The notes under the pieces were generated by a model. It searched no databases. It saw nothing but the letters and a program-made list of their open reading frames with translations, and was not told the DNA's origin. A program made the position numbers and the translations under genes. Source: Amycolatopsis pretoriensis (GTDB taxonomy: Bacteria > Actinomycetota > Actinomycetes > Mycobacteriales > Pseudonocardiaceae). Taken from it: a stretch of DNA of 64,000 bases. Shown here in pieces: positions 1-7,300 of the stretch; within the stretch, counting starts at the first letter, position 1, and every line of letters starts with the position of its first letter. Location of the stretch: positions 496,001 through 560,000 of the forward strand of contig NZ_FNUJ01000005.1 in assembly GCF_900107925.1 (NCBI RefSeq). The letters are read 5' to 3'.

Positions 1-384
1 AGGCGGCTCGCCGACGGGATGGTCGAGGTCGCCGTCACCGACCGCGGCATCGGCATCGCCGAGGACGAGCAGCAGCGCGTGTTCGAGCGCTTCTACCGCG
101 CCGACAAGGCCCGCTCGCGCGCCACCGGCGGCACCGGGCTGGGCCTGGCGATCGTCAAGCACGTCGCGGCCAACCACGGCGGCTCGGTCGGGCTGTGGAG
201 CCGGCCGGGCACCGGCTCGACGTTCACGCTGCGCATCCCCGCGCACGTCAGCCCCGAACCGGCTCCCGAGCCGGCGCGGGCCGCCAAGACCTCGCCGGCA
301 CCACGGCAGGAGAAGACCCCCGAGCGCACCCCGAGGCTCGTGGTTACCGGGCAGGACAGCCCAGATCATGGAGGAAACCTGTGA
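1..384 (+). CDS. senX3: SenX3-type sensor histidine kinase, C-terminal part (5' end outside window)
   Basis: Only the ATP-binding end of the kinase is present; the reading frame is open from base 1. Visible are the G1 box (DRGIGI), the F box (RVFERFYR) and the G2 box (GGTGLGLAIVKH) of a HATPase_c domain, followed by a proline/alanine-rich tail of about 50 residues. The stop overlaps the GTG start of the response regulator by 4 nt, so the two are translationally coupled. The family autophosphorylates a histidine in response to phosphate limitation and passes the phosphate to RegX3. The assignment to SenX3 rests on the kinase domain plus the neighbouring regX3 and ppx; the sensor domain cannot be seen. 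Confidence 0.85.
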   Translation, partial: RRLADGMVEVAVTDRGIGIAEDEQQRVFERFYRADKARSRATGGTGLGLAIVKHVAANHGGSVGLWSRPGTGSTFTLRIPAHVSPEPAPEPARAAKTSPAPRQEKTPERTPRLVVTGQDSPDHGGNL

Positions 385-1070
385 CCAGGGTTCTCATCGT
401 CGAGGACGAGGAGTCGTTCGCCGACCCCCTCGCCTTCCTGCTGCGCAAGGAAGGGTTCACCGCGGCCGTCGCCGGGACGGGCCAGGCCGCGCTGGAGGAG
501 TTCGACCGCAACGGCGCCGACATCGTGCTGCTCGACCTGATGCTGCCGGGGATGAGCGGCACCGACGTCTGCAAGCAACTGCGCCAGCGTTCGGCCGTCC
601 CGGTGATCATGGTGACGGCGCGCGACAGCGAGATCGACAAGGTCGTCGGCCTGGAGCTCGGCGCGGACGACTACGTGACGAAGCCGTACTCGGCGCGCGA
701 GCTGATCGCGCGGGTCCGGGCGGTGCTCCGCCGCGGCGGCGAGCCGGGCACGGACGGCGAGCTGGCCCCGCTGGTGCTTTCGGCGGGCCCGGTCCGGATG
801 GACGTCGAGCGGCACGTGGTGACGGTGGACGGCGCGGAGGTGTCGCTGCCGCTCAAGGAGTTCGACCTGCTGGAGTACCTGCTGCGCAACGTCGGCCGGG
901 TGCTGACCCGGGGGCAGCTGATCGACCGGGTGTGGGGCGCGGACTACGTGGGCGACACGAAGACGCTGGACGTCCACGTGAAGCGGTTGCGGTCGAAGAT
1001 CGAACCGGACCCGGGCTCGCCGCGGCACCTGGTGACGGTCCGGGGCCTGGGCTACAAGTTCGAGACGTAA
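381..1070 (+). CDS. regX3: OmpR-family response regulator, RegX3-like
   Basis: 229 aa from GTG 381. An N-terminal receiver domain (about residues 1-115) carries the acidic pair E8/D9 (VEDE), phosphoacceptor D52 in LLDLMLPG and the conserved Lys of VTKPYS. A C-terminal winged-helix DNA-binding domain (about 130-228) contains LKEFDLLEYLL and LDVHVKRLRSKIE and ends in GLGYKFET. The GTGA overlap with the kinase fixes this start; longer in-frame extensions lie inside the kinase gene. Expected role: phosphate-responsive transcription factor. A short copy of its last codons recurs 86 bp downstream at 1137-1152. Confidence 0.93.
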   Translation: MTRVLIVEDEESFADPLAFLLRKEGFTAAVAGTGQAALEEFDRNGADIVLLDLMLPGMSGTDVCKQLRQRSAVPVIMVTARDSEIDKVVGLELGADDYVTKPYSARELIARVRAVLRRGGEPGTDGELAPLVLSAGPVRMDVERHVVTVDGAEVSLPLKEFDLLEYLLRNVGRVLTRGQLIDRVWGADYVGDTKTLDVHVKRLRSKIEPDPGSPRHLVTVRGLGYKFET

Positions 1071-1152
1071 GTCCCTTTTGGGCGGTACCGCTCCGCGTGG
1101 AGGCGCGCCGGGGCGGTACCGCACCGAGTGTTTTCGGTTACAAGTTCGAGAC
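1050..1152 (+). repeat. Duplicated regX3 3' end flanking two GGTACC palindromes
   Basis: The last codons of regX3 (tacaagttcgagac, 1053-1066) recur at 1139-1152. The match extends to 17 nt with one mismatch, and each copy is followed by a stop codon. Between them, gggcggtaccgc occurs at 1080-1091 and 1111-1122, each containing the 10-bp palindrome GCGGTACCGC, with starts 31 nt apart. No gene is seen between the regX3 stop and the ppx start at 1183. The arrangement of flanking duplication around paired palindromes resembles 5851-6099 and 24576-24770. Confidence 0.7.
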
Positions 1153-1182
1153 CTGACGCTGGGGCCGGTACCCTGGACCCCC

Positions 1183-2166
1183 GTGCGCCTAGGGGTACTC
1201 GACGTCGGTTCCAACACCGTCCACCTGCTCGTGGTCGACGCCCACCGTGGCGCCCACCCGACGCCGATGCATTCCGAGAAGTCCGTGCTCCGCCTGGCCG
1301 AGCAGCTCACCCCGAGCGGCGAGCTCAGCAAGGCCGGCGCCGACGACCTCGTCACCGCCGTCGAATCCGCGAAGGACGCCGCCGCGCGGCTCGGCTGCCA
1401 GGAAGTCATGGCCTTCGCCACTTCCGCCGTCCGCGAAGCGAAGAACTCCGCCAAGGTCCTCGCCCGCGTCGCCGACAAGACCGGCGTCGACCTGCAGGTC
1501 CTCTCCGGTACCGACGAAGCCCGGCTCACCTTCCTCGCCGTCCGGCGGTGGTACGGCTGGTCCGCCGGCCAGCTGCTCGTGCTCGACATCGGCGGCGGCT
1601 CGCTGGAGGTCGCGATGGGCCGCGACGAAGAGCCCGTCCTGGCCGAATCGCTGCCGCTGGGCGCGGGCCGCACCACGCGCACCCGCTTCAAGCACGACCC
1701 GCCGACGCGCTCCGAGCTCGTCGCCACGTCCGCGTGGCTCGACGACCAGCTCACCGACCTCACGCGGAAGGTCACCAAATGGGGTGAACCCGACCGCGTC
1801 GTCGCGACGTCGAAGACGTTCCGGTCGCTCGCCCGGCTGACCGGCGCCGCCCCCTCGGCGGCGGGCCCGCGCGTGCGACGTACGCTCTCGGACACCGCGT
1901 TGCGCCAGCTCCTGGCCTTCATCTCGCGGATGCCGTCGGCCGATCTCGCGCAGCTCGAAGGCGTCAGCTCGAGCCGGTCGCACCAGCTCGTGGCGGGCGC
2001 GCTCGTCGCGCAGGCCACGATGCGGGCGCTCGGTTTGGCCGAACTCGAGATCTGCCCGTGGGCTCTGCGAGAGGGTGTCATCCTGCGGCGGCTGGACCAT
2101 TCGAACGGCGCGGATGAGACTGGAGCCGCCCTCGTGGCGCGCTTCGGCGCACAGGAGGACCGGTGA
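1183..2166 (+). CDS. ppx: Exopolyphosphatase (Ppx/GppA family)
   Basis: 327 aa from GTG 1183, close to the length of mycobacterial Ppx1. The ASKHA fold shows the phosphate-1 motif LDVGSNTVHLL at the N-terminus and the phosphate-2 motif LDIGGGSLEVAMG near residue 130. The reading frame extends upstream to 1078, but that part reads through the duplicated regX3 end and has no family similarity, so 1183 is preferred. The enzyme releases phosphate from polyphosphate or hydrolyses guanosine pentaphosphate. Placement after the phosphate-sensing pair fits. The stop overlaps a possible small ORF by 4 nt. Confidence 0.93.
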   Translation: MRLGVLDVGSNTVHLLVVDAHRGAHPTPMHSEKSVLRLAEQLTPSGELSKAGADDLVTAVESAKDAAARLGCQEVMAFATSAVREAKNSAKVLARVADKTGVDLQVLSGTDEARLTFLAVRRWYGWSAGQLLVLDIGGGSLEVAMGRDEEPVLAESLPLGAGRTTRTRFKHDPPTRSELVATSAWLDDQLTDLTRKVTKWGEPDRVVATSKTFRSLARLTGAAPSAAGPRVRRTLSDTALRQLLAFISRMPSADLAQLEGVSSSRSHQLVAGALVAQATMRALGLAELEICPWALREGVILRRLDHSNGADETGAALVARFGAQEDR

Positions 2167-2327
2167 AAGCACGCGGCTGGACTTCCCGGACGGACAACGG
2201 GCACGGTGGAGAGGTGACGGACATGCAGAGGTCGGCGTACAGCGCGCGCGACGCCGCCGGCGTGCCGTCAGGTACCGCTTCGCCGAGTGCCGAGAACCCA
2301 GAGCGCGCAGGGGACGACCAGGTATGA
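2163..2327 (+). CDS. Possible 54-aa small protein between ppx and the proline-rich membrane protein
   Basis: A GTG at 2163 overlaps the ppx stop (GTGA), and the frame ends at 2325-2327, overlapping the ATG of the next gene (ATGA). The product begins VKARGWTSRTDNGHGG and is polar, with no motif I recognise. Stop-start coupling at both ends is what a real operon gene would show. Against it, third positions are less G/C-biased than in the neighbours and there is no clear ribosome-binding site. It may simply be a spacer that happens to stay open. Confidence 0.3.
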   Translation: MKARGWTSRTDNGHGGEVTDMQRSAYSARDAAGVPSGTASPSAENPERAGDDQV

Positions 2328-3949
2328 CGGACCAGACCGGAGGCGACCAGCCGCAGAAGACCGTGGCCGAGCTGCTCGCCCAGCACGGTGCCCAGGTCGA
2401 CGGCGGTCGCCGTCGCCGCCGCCGCGCGGCCGATGACGACGACGAGCCCGCCACCCCGGAGACCCCGGGGCCGACGGGTTCGCACCGCCGTCCGGGCGTG
2501 GGCGACACCGGCCCGCAGGCGATCATCGACCGGGTCGCCGGCGAGGGCACGCCGCCCCCGCCGAACCGGCCCACCGGACGGCGTCGCGCCGAACCGCCCG
2601 CCCCGCCGCCGCCCGCGCCCCGCGCGGTCCCGCAGGACTCGCAGCCGCGGCCGGTCCCGCCGCCCCCGCCCGCGCGGCCCGCGCCCGGCGGCGCCGAGTC
2701 CGGCCAGTACGCGCGCCCGCCGCAGCAGGAGCCGACCCAGTTCACCCGGCCGCCACAGGAGTCCGGGCAGTTCTCGCGCCCGCAGGAGTCGGCGCAGCTA
2801 CCCGTGCCGCCGCGCGCGCCGCGGCGCCAGCCGCCGCCCCCGCAGCCGTCGCAGCAGCTGCCGACCCCGCCGCCGCAGCAGTCCCAGCAGCTGCCGACGC
2901 CGCCGGCGGCCGACGAGACCCGCGGGGCCGTCCCGCCGGTCCGGCGCCGGCCCGCGCCGCCCTCGCAGCAGCTGCCGGTCCCGCCGCCGCAGCAGTCCCA
3001 GCAGCTGCCCACGCCGCCGCCGTCCGGCGGGCCCCTGTCGGCCCGGCTCGACGGCCTCAACGGCACCCCGGACGCCGACGTCGACGTCCCGCCGCCCCCG
3101 ATGGCCGGCGGCACGTTCTCGACGCCGCCGGCCGCGCCCGGCCGGCCGCGCCGGGGCCCGGCGCGCCGCCCGCAGCCGCAGCAGGAGGCCTACACCGAGC
3201 AGTTCGACGCGGTCGCGCACGAGCAGCCCCCGCCGCCGCCCGCCCCGCCGGCGAAGCCCGACGAGCCGGTGCCGCCGGGCGGGCTCGCGAACTGGCGCAA
3301 GCGCCGCCAGAAGGAGCAGCTGGAGGACACCGAGATCGGCGTCATGCCGGTGGTGCCCACCGAGTCCCCGGACGACGGCTACCCCGAGGACGACTTCGAG
3401 CCCGACGGCTTCGCACCGGAGAGCAGCGGCTACCAGGCCGCGTACGACGCCGGGCCGCCCACCGGGGCGTACCCGCCGCCGATGCCGTTCGCGCCCGGCG
3501 ACCGGGCGTCGCGGGCGCCGATCCCGGACGACCTGGCGCCGTACGAGCGCGAGTTCGCCGACGGCTACCCCGACGGCGGCCCGGACTTCGAGCAGGACGA
3601 CTACGGCTACGAGCAGGCCGACGGCTACGAGGACGACGAGTACGACGACGCGCCCGAGCCGGCCGCCGAGCCGGAGCCCACGGCCTCGCCGGGTAAGGCG
3701 TGGCTGGCCCTGGCCGGCCAGCTGGCGATGGGTGTCGTCGGCGGCGCGGCCGTGTGGCTCGGCTTCAACTGGCTGTGGGTGAACATCCCGGCCGCCGCGC
3801 TGGTGGCGGCGCTGCTGGTGGTCGTCGCGCTGGTCTGGATCGTGCGGAAGATCCGCCGCGCCGAAGACCTGCAGACGACGGTGCTCGCGGTGCTGGTCGG
3901 CCTGGTCGTGACGGTCTCGCCGGCGGCGTTGCTGCTCGTCGGCCGCTGA
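2324..3949 (+). CDS. Proline-rich membrane protein with C-terminal transmembrane segments
   Basis: 541 aa. It opens with MTDQTGGDQPQKTVAELLAQ, then an Arg run and an Asp run (RRRRRR...DDDDE). A long disordered Pro/Gln-rich region contains repeated SQQLPTPPP-type stretches, followed by a highly acidic Asp/Glu/Tyr segment. Three hydrophobic segments close the protein at roughly 459-482, 487-508 and 519-539. Position after ppx matches the conserved membrane protein Rv0497 of mycobacteria. The function is unknown; the layout suggests a cytoplasmic low-complexity tail anchored in the membrane. ATG 2324 is chosen because upstream codons run through the ppx end. Confidence 0.8.
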   Translation: MTDQTGGDQPQKTVAELLAQHGAQVDGGRRRRRRAADDDDEPATPETPGPTGSHRRPGVGDTGPQAIIDRVAGEGTPPPPNRPTGRRRAEPPAPPPPAPRAVPQDSQPRPVPPPPPARPAPGGAESGQYARPPQQEPTQFTRPPQESGQFSRPQESAQLPVPPRAPRRQPPPPQPSQQLPTPPPQQSQQLPTPPAADETRGAVPPVRRRPAPPSQQLPVPPPQQSQQLPTPPPSGGPLSARLDGLNGTPDADVDVPPPPMAGGTFSTPPAAPGRPRRGPARRPQPQQEAYTEQFDAVAHEQPPPPPAPPAKPDEPVPPGGLANWRKRRQKEQLEDTEIGVMPVVPTESPDDGYPEDDFEPDGFAPESSGYQAAYDAGPPTGAYPPPMPFAPGDRASRAPIPDDLAPYEREFADGYPDGGPDFEQDDYGYEQADGYEDDEYDDAPEPAAEPEPTASPGKAWLALAGQLAMGVVGGAAVWLGFNWLWVNIPAAALVAALLVVVALVWIVRKIRRAEDLQTTVLAVLVGLVVTVSPAALLLVGR

Positions 3950-3957
3950 CGTGTGCG

Positions 3958-4030
3958 GAAGGGCACCTTCCTCGCGTGTGACGCGAGGAAGGTGCCCTTC
4001 ACTCCGTCACATGTGATGAAGGTGCCCTTC
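3958..4030 (+). repeat. Triplet of GAA-N7-TTC palindromes, 30-nt period (array 1)
   Basis: Three 13-mers sit at 3958-3970 (gaagggcaccttc, inverted), 3988-4000 and 4018-4030 (gaaggtgcccttc), each exactly 30 nt from the next. The first two form a perfect 19-bp inverted repeat (3958-3976 and 3982-4000) with a 5-nt loop. The second spacer contains the palindrome tcacatgtga (4007-4016). The array starts 8 bp after the stop of the membrane-protein gene, so it could act as a terminator, but no T-run follows. The same three-copy layout recurs at 24639-24711. Confidence 0.9.
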
Positions 4031-4055
4031 AGCCGTCGTCAGGTGACGAGGCAGG

Positions 4056-4868
4056 ATGGCGCGCGTGACAGACGAGCAGCCGGTCCCCCTCGGGCTCAGC
4101 ACGGCGTCCGTGTGGCCCCTCAAGGCCGGGACCGCCTTCGAGCTCGCCGCCGAGCTCGGCTACGACGGCGTCGAGGTCATGGTGTGGGCCGACGCGGTCA
4201 GCCAGGACGTCAGCGCCCTGCGCCGGTGGTCGCGCCGGACCGGGGTGCCGGTGCTGTCGATCCACTCGCCGTCACTGCTGATCACCCAGCGGATCTGGTC
4301 GCCCGACCCGGTCGTGCGGCTGCGGATGTCCGTCGAGGCCGCGCAGGAGCTCGGCGCGCGGACCGTCGTCGTGCACCCGCCGTTCCGGTGGCAGCGGCGC
4401 TACGGCGACGCCTTCGGCGATCTCGTCGACGAGCTGGAGGAGTCCAGCGGGATCGAAATCGCCGTCGAGAACATGTTCAAGGTGCGCCCGCCGGGTGGTT
4501 CGAAGAATTCGCGCGTCTCCGCGTTCCGGCCGTCGATCGACCCGACGGACGTCGGTTTCCGGCACTACACGCTCGACCTGTCCCACACAGCGGCAGCCCG
4601 GATGGACGCCCTCGCGCTGGCCGAGCGGATGGGCGAAGGGCTCTCACACGTCCATCTGGCGGACGGCACCGGCCTCCCGAAGGACGAACACCTGGTGCCC
4701 GGGCGGGGTGGCCAGCCCTGCGCCGAACTGCTGGAGAAGCTGGTCAGCAGCGGTTTCGGCGGCCAGATCGTGCTGGAGATCAACACGCGGCACGCCGTCA
4801 CCGGCGCCGAACGGGTCCGTGATCTGGCGGAGGCATTGCTGTTCGCGCGATTCCACCTCGGGCAGTAA
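4056..4868 (+). CDS. Sugar-phosphate isomerase/epimerase-like TIM-barrel protein
   Basis: 270 aa from ATG 4056; GTG 4065 is an alternative start. The sequence has the xylose-isomerase-like/AP-endonuclease-2 TIM-barrel pattern: LGLSTASVWPL at the start, YDGVEVMVW, VLSIHSP, TVVVHPPF, IAVENMF, TLDLSHTAAA, LSHVHLADG and IVLEINTR. These strands place His, Glu and Asp residues where the family binds metal. It matches the position of Rv0498 in the mycobacterial order. The substrate is unknown. The gene is flanked by array 1 upstream and a hairpin downstream. Confidence 0.82.
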   Translation: MARVTDEQPVPLGLSTASVWPLKAGTAFELAAELGYDGVEVMVWADAVSQDVSALRRWSRRTGVPVLSIHSPSLLITQRIWSPDPVVRLRMSVEAAQELGARTVVVHPPFRWQRRYGDAFGDLVDELEESSGIEIAVENMFKVRPPGGSKNSRVSAFRPSIDPTDVGFRHYTLDLSHTAAARMDALALAERMGEGLSHVHLADGTGLPKDEHLVPGRGGQPCAELLEKLVSSGFGGQIVLEINTRHAVTGAERVRDLAEALLFARFHLGQ

Positions 4869-4898
4869 TTGCGCACGTTCACCACGGACACGACTAGT

Positions 4899-4918
4899 CC
4901 CGGGTCCATTTACCCGGG
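4899..4918 (+). terminator. Hairpin after the isomerase-like gene
   Basis: cccgggt (4899-4905) pairs with acccggg (4912-4918) around the 6-nt loop ccattt, 31 bp after the stop codon. A 7-bp all-strong stem suits a factor-independent terminator, but no T-run follows. Confidence 0.5.
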
Positions 4919-5002
4919 TCGAACACGTAAAGTTCGGACCGTGAAACCGTCGCGCTCGTTGATCGTCACCTGCCCGGATTTGCCCATTGGCACGGCGCGT
5001 TC

Positions 5003-5830
5003 GTGAGCGGAACGGACGGCACCGCCGTGTCCTTCGACACGGCGAGTGCGGCGCGGTCGCTGGGGGACGGCACCTTCACCGCGGTGCTGCGTGCGGAGTG
5101 GGCCATCGGCTCGCACCCGCACGGGGGTTTCCTGCTGGCCCTGCTGGCCCGCGCGGCGATCGCCGCCCTCCACGAGCGCGGTGAGCCGCACGCGGAGCCG
5201 CTGGTGGTCAGCGCGGAGTTCCTGCACGCGCCCGCGCTGGGCCCGGTGCTGCTCCGCACGGACGTCCGCAAGGTCGGCCGCCGCGCGACGGTGGTCGAGG
5301 TCCGCCTGGAGCAGCGCGGCCGCAGCTGCGTCGAGGCGCGCGTGACGACCGGCCGGCTGCCGCTGCGGCGGCCGGAGTGGACGGACGTGCCGTCGATGCC
5401 GGCCGAGCCGTCCCCGGGCGCGATCGCGATGGCGGAGAGCACGGAGGGGCCGTTCAACCTGGCCAAGGGGTGCGAGGTCCGGCTGGACCCGGCGACGGCG
5501 GGCTACCTGGCCGGGCGCACGGGCGAGCCGCCGCGGATGCGGTTGTGGGTGCGGCCGCGGCACGGGCTGGTGGACCCGTACTTCACGCTGCTGGCGTCGG
5601 ACGTGAACCCGCCGGTGGTGATGAACCTGGGACGCATCGGCTGGGCCCCGACGGTCCAGTTGACGGCGTTGCTGCGGACCCGGCCGGCGCCGGGGTGGCT
5701 GCGGGTGGTGGTGGAGTCCCGGTCGGTGCACGAGTCGTGGTTCGACTCGGACGCCACGGTGGTGGACTCCCAGGGGCGGCTGGTGTGCCAGGCCCGGCAG
5801 CTGGGGCTCGCCCCGGCTCCGGGCGGCTGA
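5003..5830 (+). CDS. Thioesterase-like (hot-dog fold) acyl-CoA family protein
   Basis: 275 aa from GTG 5003. It looks like a double hot-dog protein of the thioesterase-like superfamily: an N-terminal half with WAIGSHPHGGFLLALLARAA, and a C-terminal half with WVRPRHGLVDPYFTLLASD, NLGRIGWAPTVQLTALLR and ESWFDSDATVVDSQGRLVCQARQ, the last being the typical closing strand of acyl-CoA thioesterase II-like proteins. Position matches Rv0499. The substrate is unknown. A 21-codon frame (4941-5006) overlaps its start by GTGA, which could be a leader or chance. Confidence 0.75.
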   Translation: MSGTDGTAVSFDTASAARSLGDGTFTAVLRAEWAIGSHPHGGFLLALLARAAIAALHERGEPHAEPLVVSAEFLHAPALGPVLLRTDVRKVGRRATVVEVRLEQRGRSCVEARVTTGRLPLRRPEWTDVPSMPAEPSPGAIAMAESTEGPFNLAKGCEVRLDPATAGYLAGRTGEPPRMRLWVRPRHGLVDPYFTLLASDVNPPVVMNLGRIGWAPTVQLTALLRTRPAPGWLRVVVESRSVHESWFDSDATVVDSQGRLVCQARQLGLAPAPGG

Positions 5831-5898
5831 GGCTCGTCCGGCGGGCCACCGGACCTCCGCCCGCGCCCCGGCACTGGAGCGGAGACCTTCGGCATGTC

Positions 5899-5945
5899 AT
5901 GAACGACCCTTTCATCGCGTCTGGCGCGCTGAAAGGGTCGTTCAT
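5899..5945 (+). repeat. GAA-N7-TTC palindrome pair (GAACGACCCTTTC type)
   Basis: gaacgaccctttc at 5901-5913 and its inverted copy gaaagggtcgttc at 5931-5943 start exactly 30 nt apart. The inverted repeat extends to 16 bp (5899-5914 and 5930-5945). The 17-nt spacer is itself partly palindromic around TCTG (cgcgtctggcgcg). It lies about 70 bp after the thioesterase-like gene. Confidence 0.9.
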
Positions 5946-5998
5946 CGCGGGCGGGGTGCGGGCGCGGCCAGCCGGGCGGGGGCTCCGGCCGGCGTCGC

Positions 5999-6041
5999 GA
6001 ATGACTCATTCGGGTCTTCGGAGGTCTGGAATGAGTCATTC
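5999..6041 (+). repeat. GAA-N7-TTC palindrome pair (GAATGACTCATTC type)
   Basis: gaatgactcattc (5999-6011) and gaatgagtcattc (6029-6041) are reverse complements of each other, and each is a palindrome around one central base. Starts are 30 nt apart with a 17-nt spacer. The same 13-mer recurs alone at 37519-37531. Confidence 0.9.
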
Positions 6042-6134
6042 GGGACCGGGAGCGCCCGGCGGCACCCAAGGGCGGGGACCTCCGCCCGCGCCCCGGCACC
6101 AGGCTCCTGAGGCGCGTTTGGCACGCTTTACGCC

Positions 6135-6944
6135 ATGACGGTCATCGCGGTGCTGGGTGCGGGAAAGATCGGCGAGGCGTTGCTCTCGGGGCTTCTGCAC
6201 GGCGGCCACGAGCCGGGCGACCTGCTCTTCACCGAGCGGTACCCGGCGCGCGTCGAAGAGCTCACCGCGCGCTACGGCATCCAGGGCGTCGAAGTCGAGG
6301 ACGCCGCCAAACGGGCCGATGTCCTCGTCGTCGCCGTGAAGCCGCAGGACATCGAGCCCGTGCTCGATGAGCTCGCGCCGCTGCTCGGGCCGAACTCGCT
6401 CGTCGTCTCGCTGTGCGCCGGCCTGCCCACCTCGCTCTACGAGCGGCGGCTCGCGGACGGTGTGCCCGTCGTGCGGGTCATGCCGAACACGCCGATGCTG
6501 GTCAACGAGGCCATGAGCGCCATCTCCGCCGGCCGGCACGCCACCGCCGAGCACCTCGCCGTCGTGCGGGACCTGCTCTCGCACGTCGGGCAGGTCGTCG
6601 AGGTGCCCGAGGCGCAGCAGGACGCCGTGACCGCCCTCTCCGGCTCCGGGCCGGCCTACTTCTTCTACCTGGTCGAGGCCATGATCGACGCCGGGATCCT
6701 GCTCGGCCTGCCGCGCGCGCTCGCCGGGCAGCTGATCATCCAGTCGGCCGTCGGGGCGGCGAAGATGCTCGCCGAGTCCGAGGAGCACCCCGTGCTGCTG
6801 CGCGAGGCCGTGACGTCGCCCGCCGGGACGACCATCAACGCCATCCGCGAGCTGGAGAAGCACGGCGTCCGCGCCGCGCTGCTCGCCGCCATCGAGGCCG
6901 CGAAGGACCGGTCCGTGGAGCTGGGCAAGGCTCACGAAGGCTGA
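6135..6944 (+). CDS. proC: Pyrroline-5-carboxylate reductase
   Basis: 269 aa, the usual ProC length. It has an N-terminal Rossmann motif (VLGAGKIGEALLSGLL), the segment VVAVKPQDIEPVL, the VRVMPNTPMLVNEAMSAI motif and the C-terminal signature with SGSGPAYFFYLVEAM and TSPAGTT. It catalyses the NAD(P)H-dependent last step of proline synthesis in the cytoplasm. Its last 13 bp overlap the 3' end of the convergent HxlR gene. Location matches Rv0500. Confidence 0.96.
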   Translation: MTVIAVLGAGKIGEALLSGLLHGGHEPGDLLFTERYPARVEELTARYGIQGVEVEDAAKRADVLVVAVKPQDIEPVLDELAPLLGPNSLVVSLCAGLPTSLYERRLADGVPVVRVMPNTPMLVNEAMSAISAGRHATAEHLAVVRDLLSHVGQVVEVPEAQQDAVTALSGSGPAYFFYLVEAMIDAGILLGLPRALAGQLIIQSAVGAAKMLAESEEHPVLLREAVTSPAGTTINAIRELEKHGVRAALLAAIEAAKDRSVELGKAHEG

Positions 6945-7261
6945 CGCGGCCGCCAGTCCGCCGCCCACGCGTCGAGCTGGACGAGCGTCCCGAACAACGA
7001 ACGACCCTGCTCGGTGAGGGTGTAGCCCTCGGCGTGGCCGACCAGGTCCGCCTCGCCGAGTTCACGCAGCCGCGTGGCCAGCACGCTCGACGACACCCCG
7101 TCGCAGCGCTGCTGGAGCACGCGGAACGTCAACGGCTCGTCGTCGCGCAGCTCCCAGAGGATCCGCAGCGTCCACCGCCGGCCGAGCAGGTCGAGTAGCG
7201 CCATGATCGGGCGGCCCGTCGTCGAACCGCGGACCGGGTGGCCAGGGAGTGGCGTCGTCAT
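6932..7261 (-). CDS. HxlR-family winged-helix regulator
   Basis: 109 aa, starting at the ATG complementary to 7259-7261 (MTTPLPGHPVRG). It shows the HxlR pattern: LLDLLGRRWTLRILWEL, then PLTFRVLQQRCDGVSSSVLATRLREL, and YTLTEQGRSLFGTLVQLDAWA. It binds DNA as a dimer. It is divergent from the carboxymuconolactone-decarboxylase-like gene with only 39 bp between starts, so it probably controls that gene and itself. HxlR proteins often sense electrophiles or redox state; the signal here is unknown. Confidence 0.88.
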   Translation of the reverse strand: MTTPLPGHPVRGSTTGRPIMALLDLLGRRWTLRILWELRDDEPLTFRVLQQRCDGVSSSVLATRLRELGEADLVGHAEGYTLTEQGRSLFGTLVQLDAWAADWRPRQPS

Positions 7262-7300
7262 TGCTTTCCTTTCCGAAGCGCCGATGTTAGCGTGTCCGAT

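Larger units (their letters stand above)
5831..6134. other. Intergenic region holding two palindrome pairs inside a 24-bp direct repeat
   Basis: No gene is seen in these 304 bp. A 24-bp direct repeat (ggacctccgcccgcgcccc plus ggcac) occurs at 5851-5874 and 6076-6099. Between the copies lie two GAA-N7-TTC pairs of different sequence (5901-5943 and 5999-6041). The proC start follows 35 bp after the second direct-repeat copy. Confidence 0.85.

Noticed and set aside
2388..3782. Long open frame rich in Arg/Pro/Ser overlapping the proline-rich membrane protein.
   Set aside because: It is a shifted-frame shadow of a GC-rich repetitive gene; the chosen frame has the correct codon bias and coherent transmembrane segments.
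4007..4016. tcacatgtga as a possible Rex or Crp half-site.
   Set aside because: It does not fit TTGTG-N8-CACAA and is part of the palindrome array's spacer.
3958..4030. CRISPR-like array (13-nt repeats at constant 30-nt period).
   Set aside because: Repeats are too short, the first is inverted, there are only three, spacers are themselves palindromic, and no cas genes are nearby.
4941..5006. 21-codon leader ORF overlapping the thioesterase-like start by GTGA.
   Set aside because: Too short to judge, no clear ribosome-binding site, and the overlap can occur by chance; kept only as a note.
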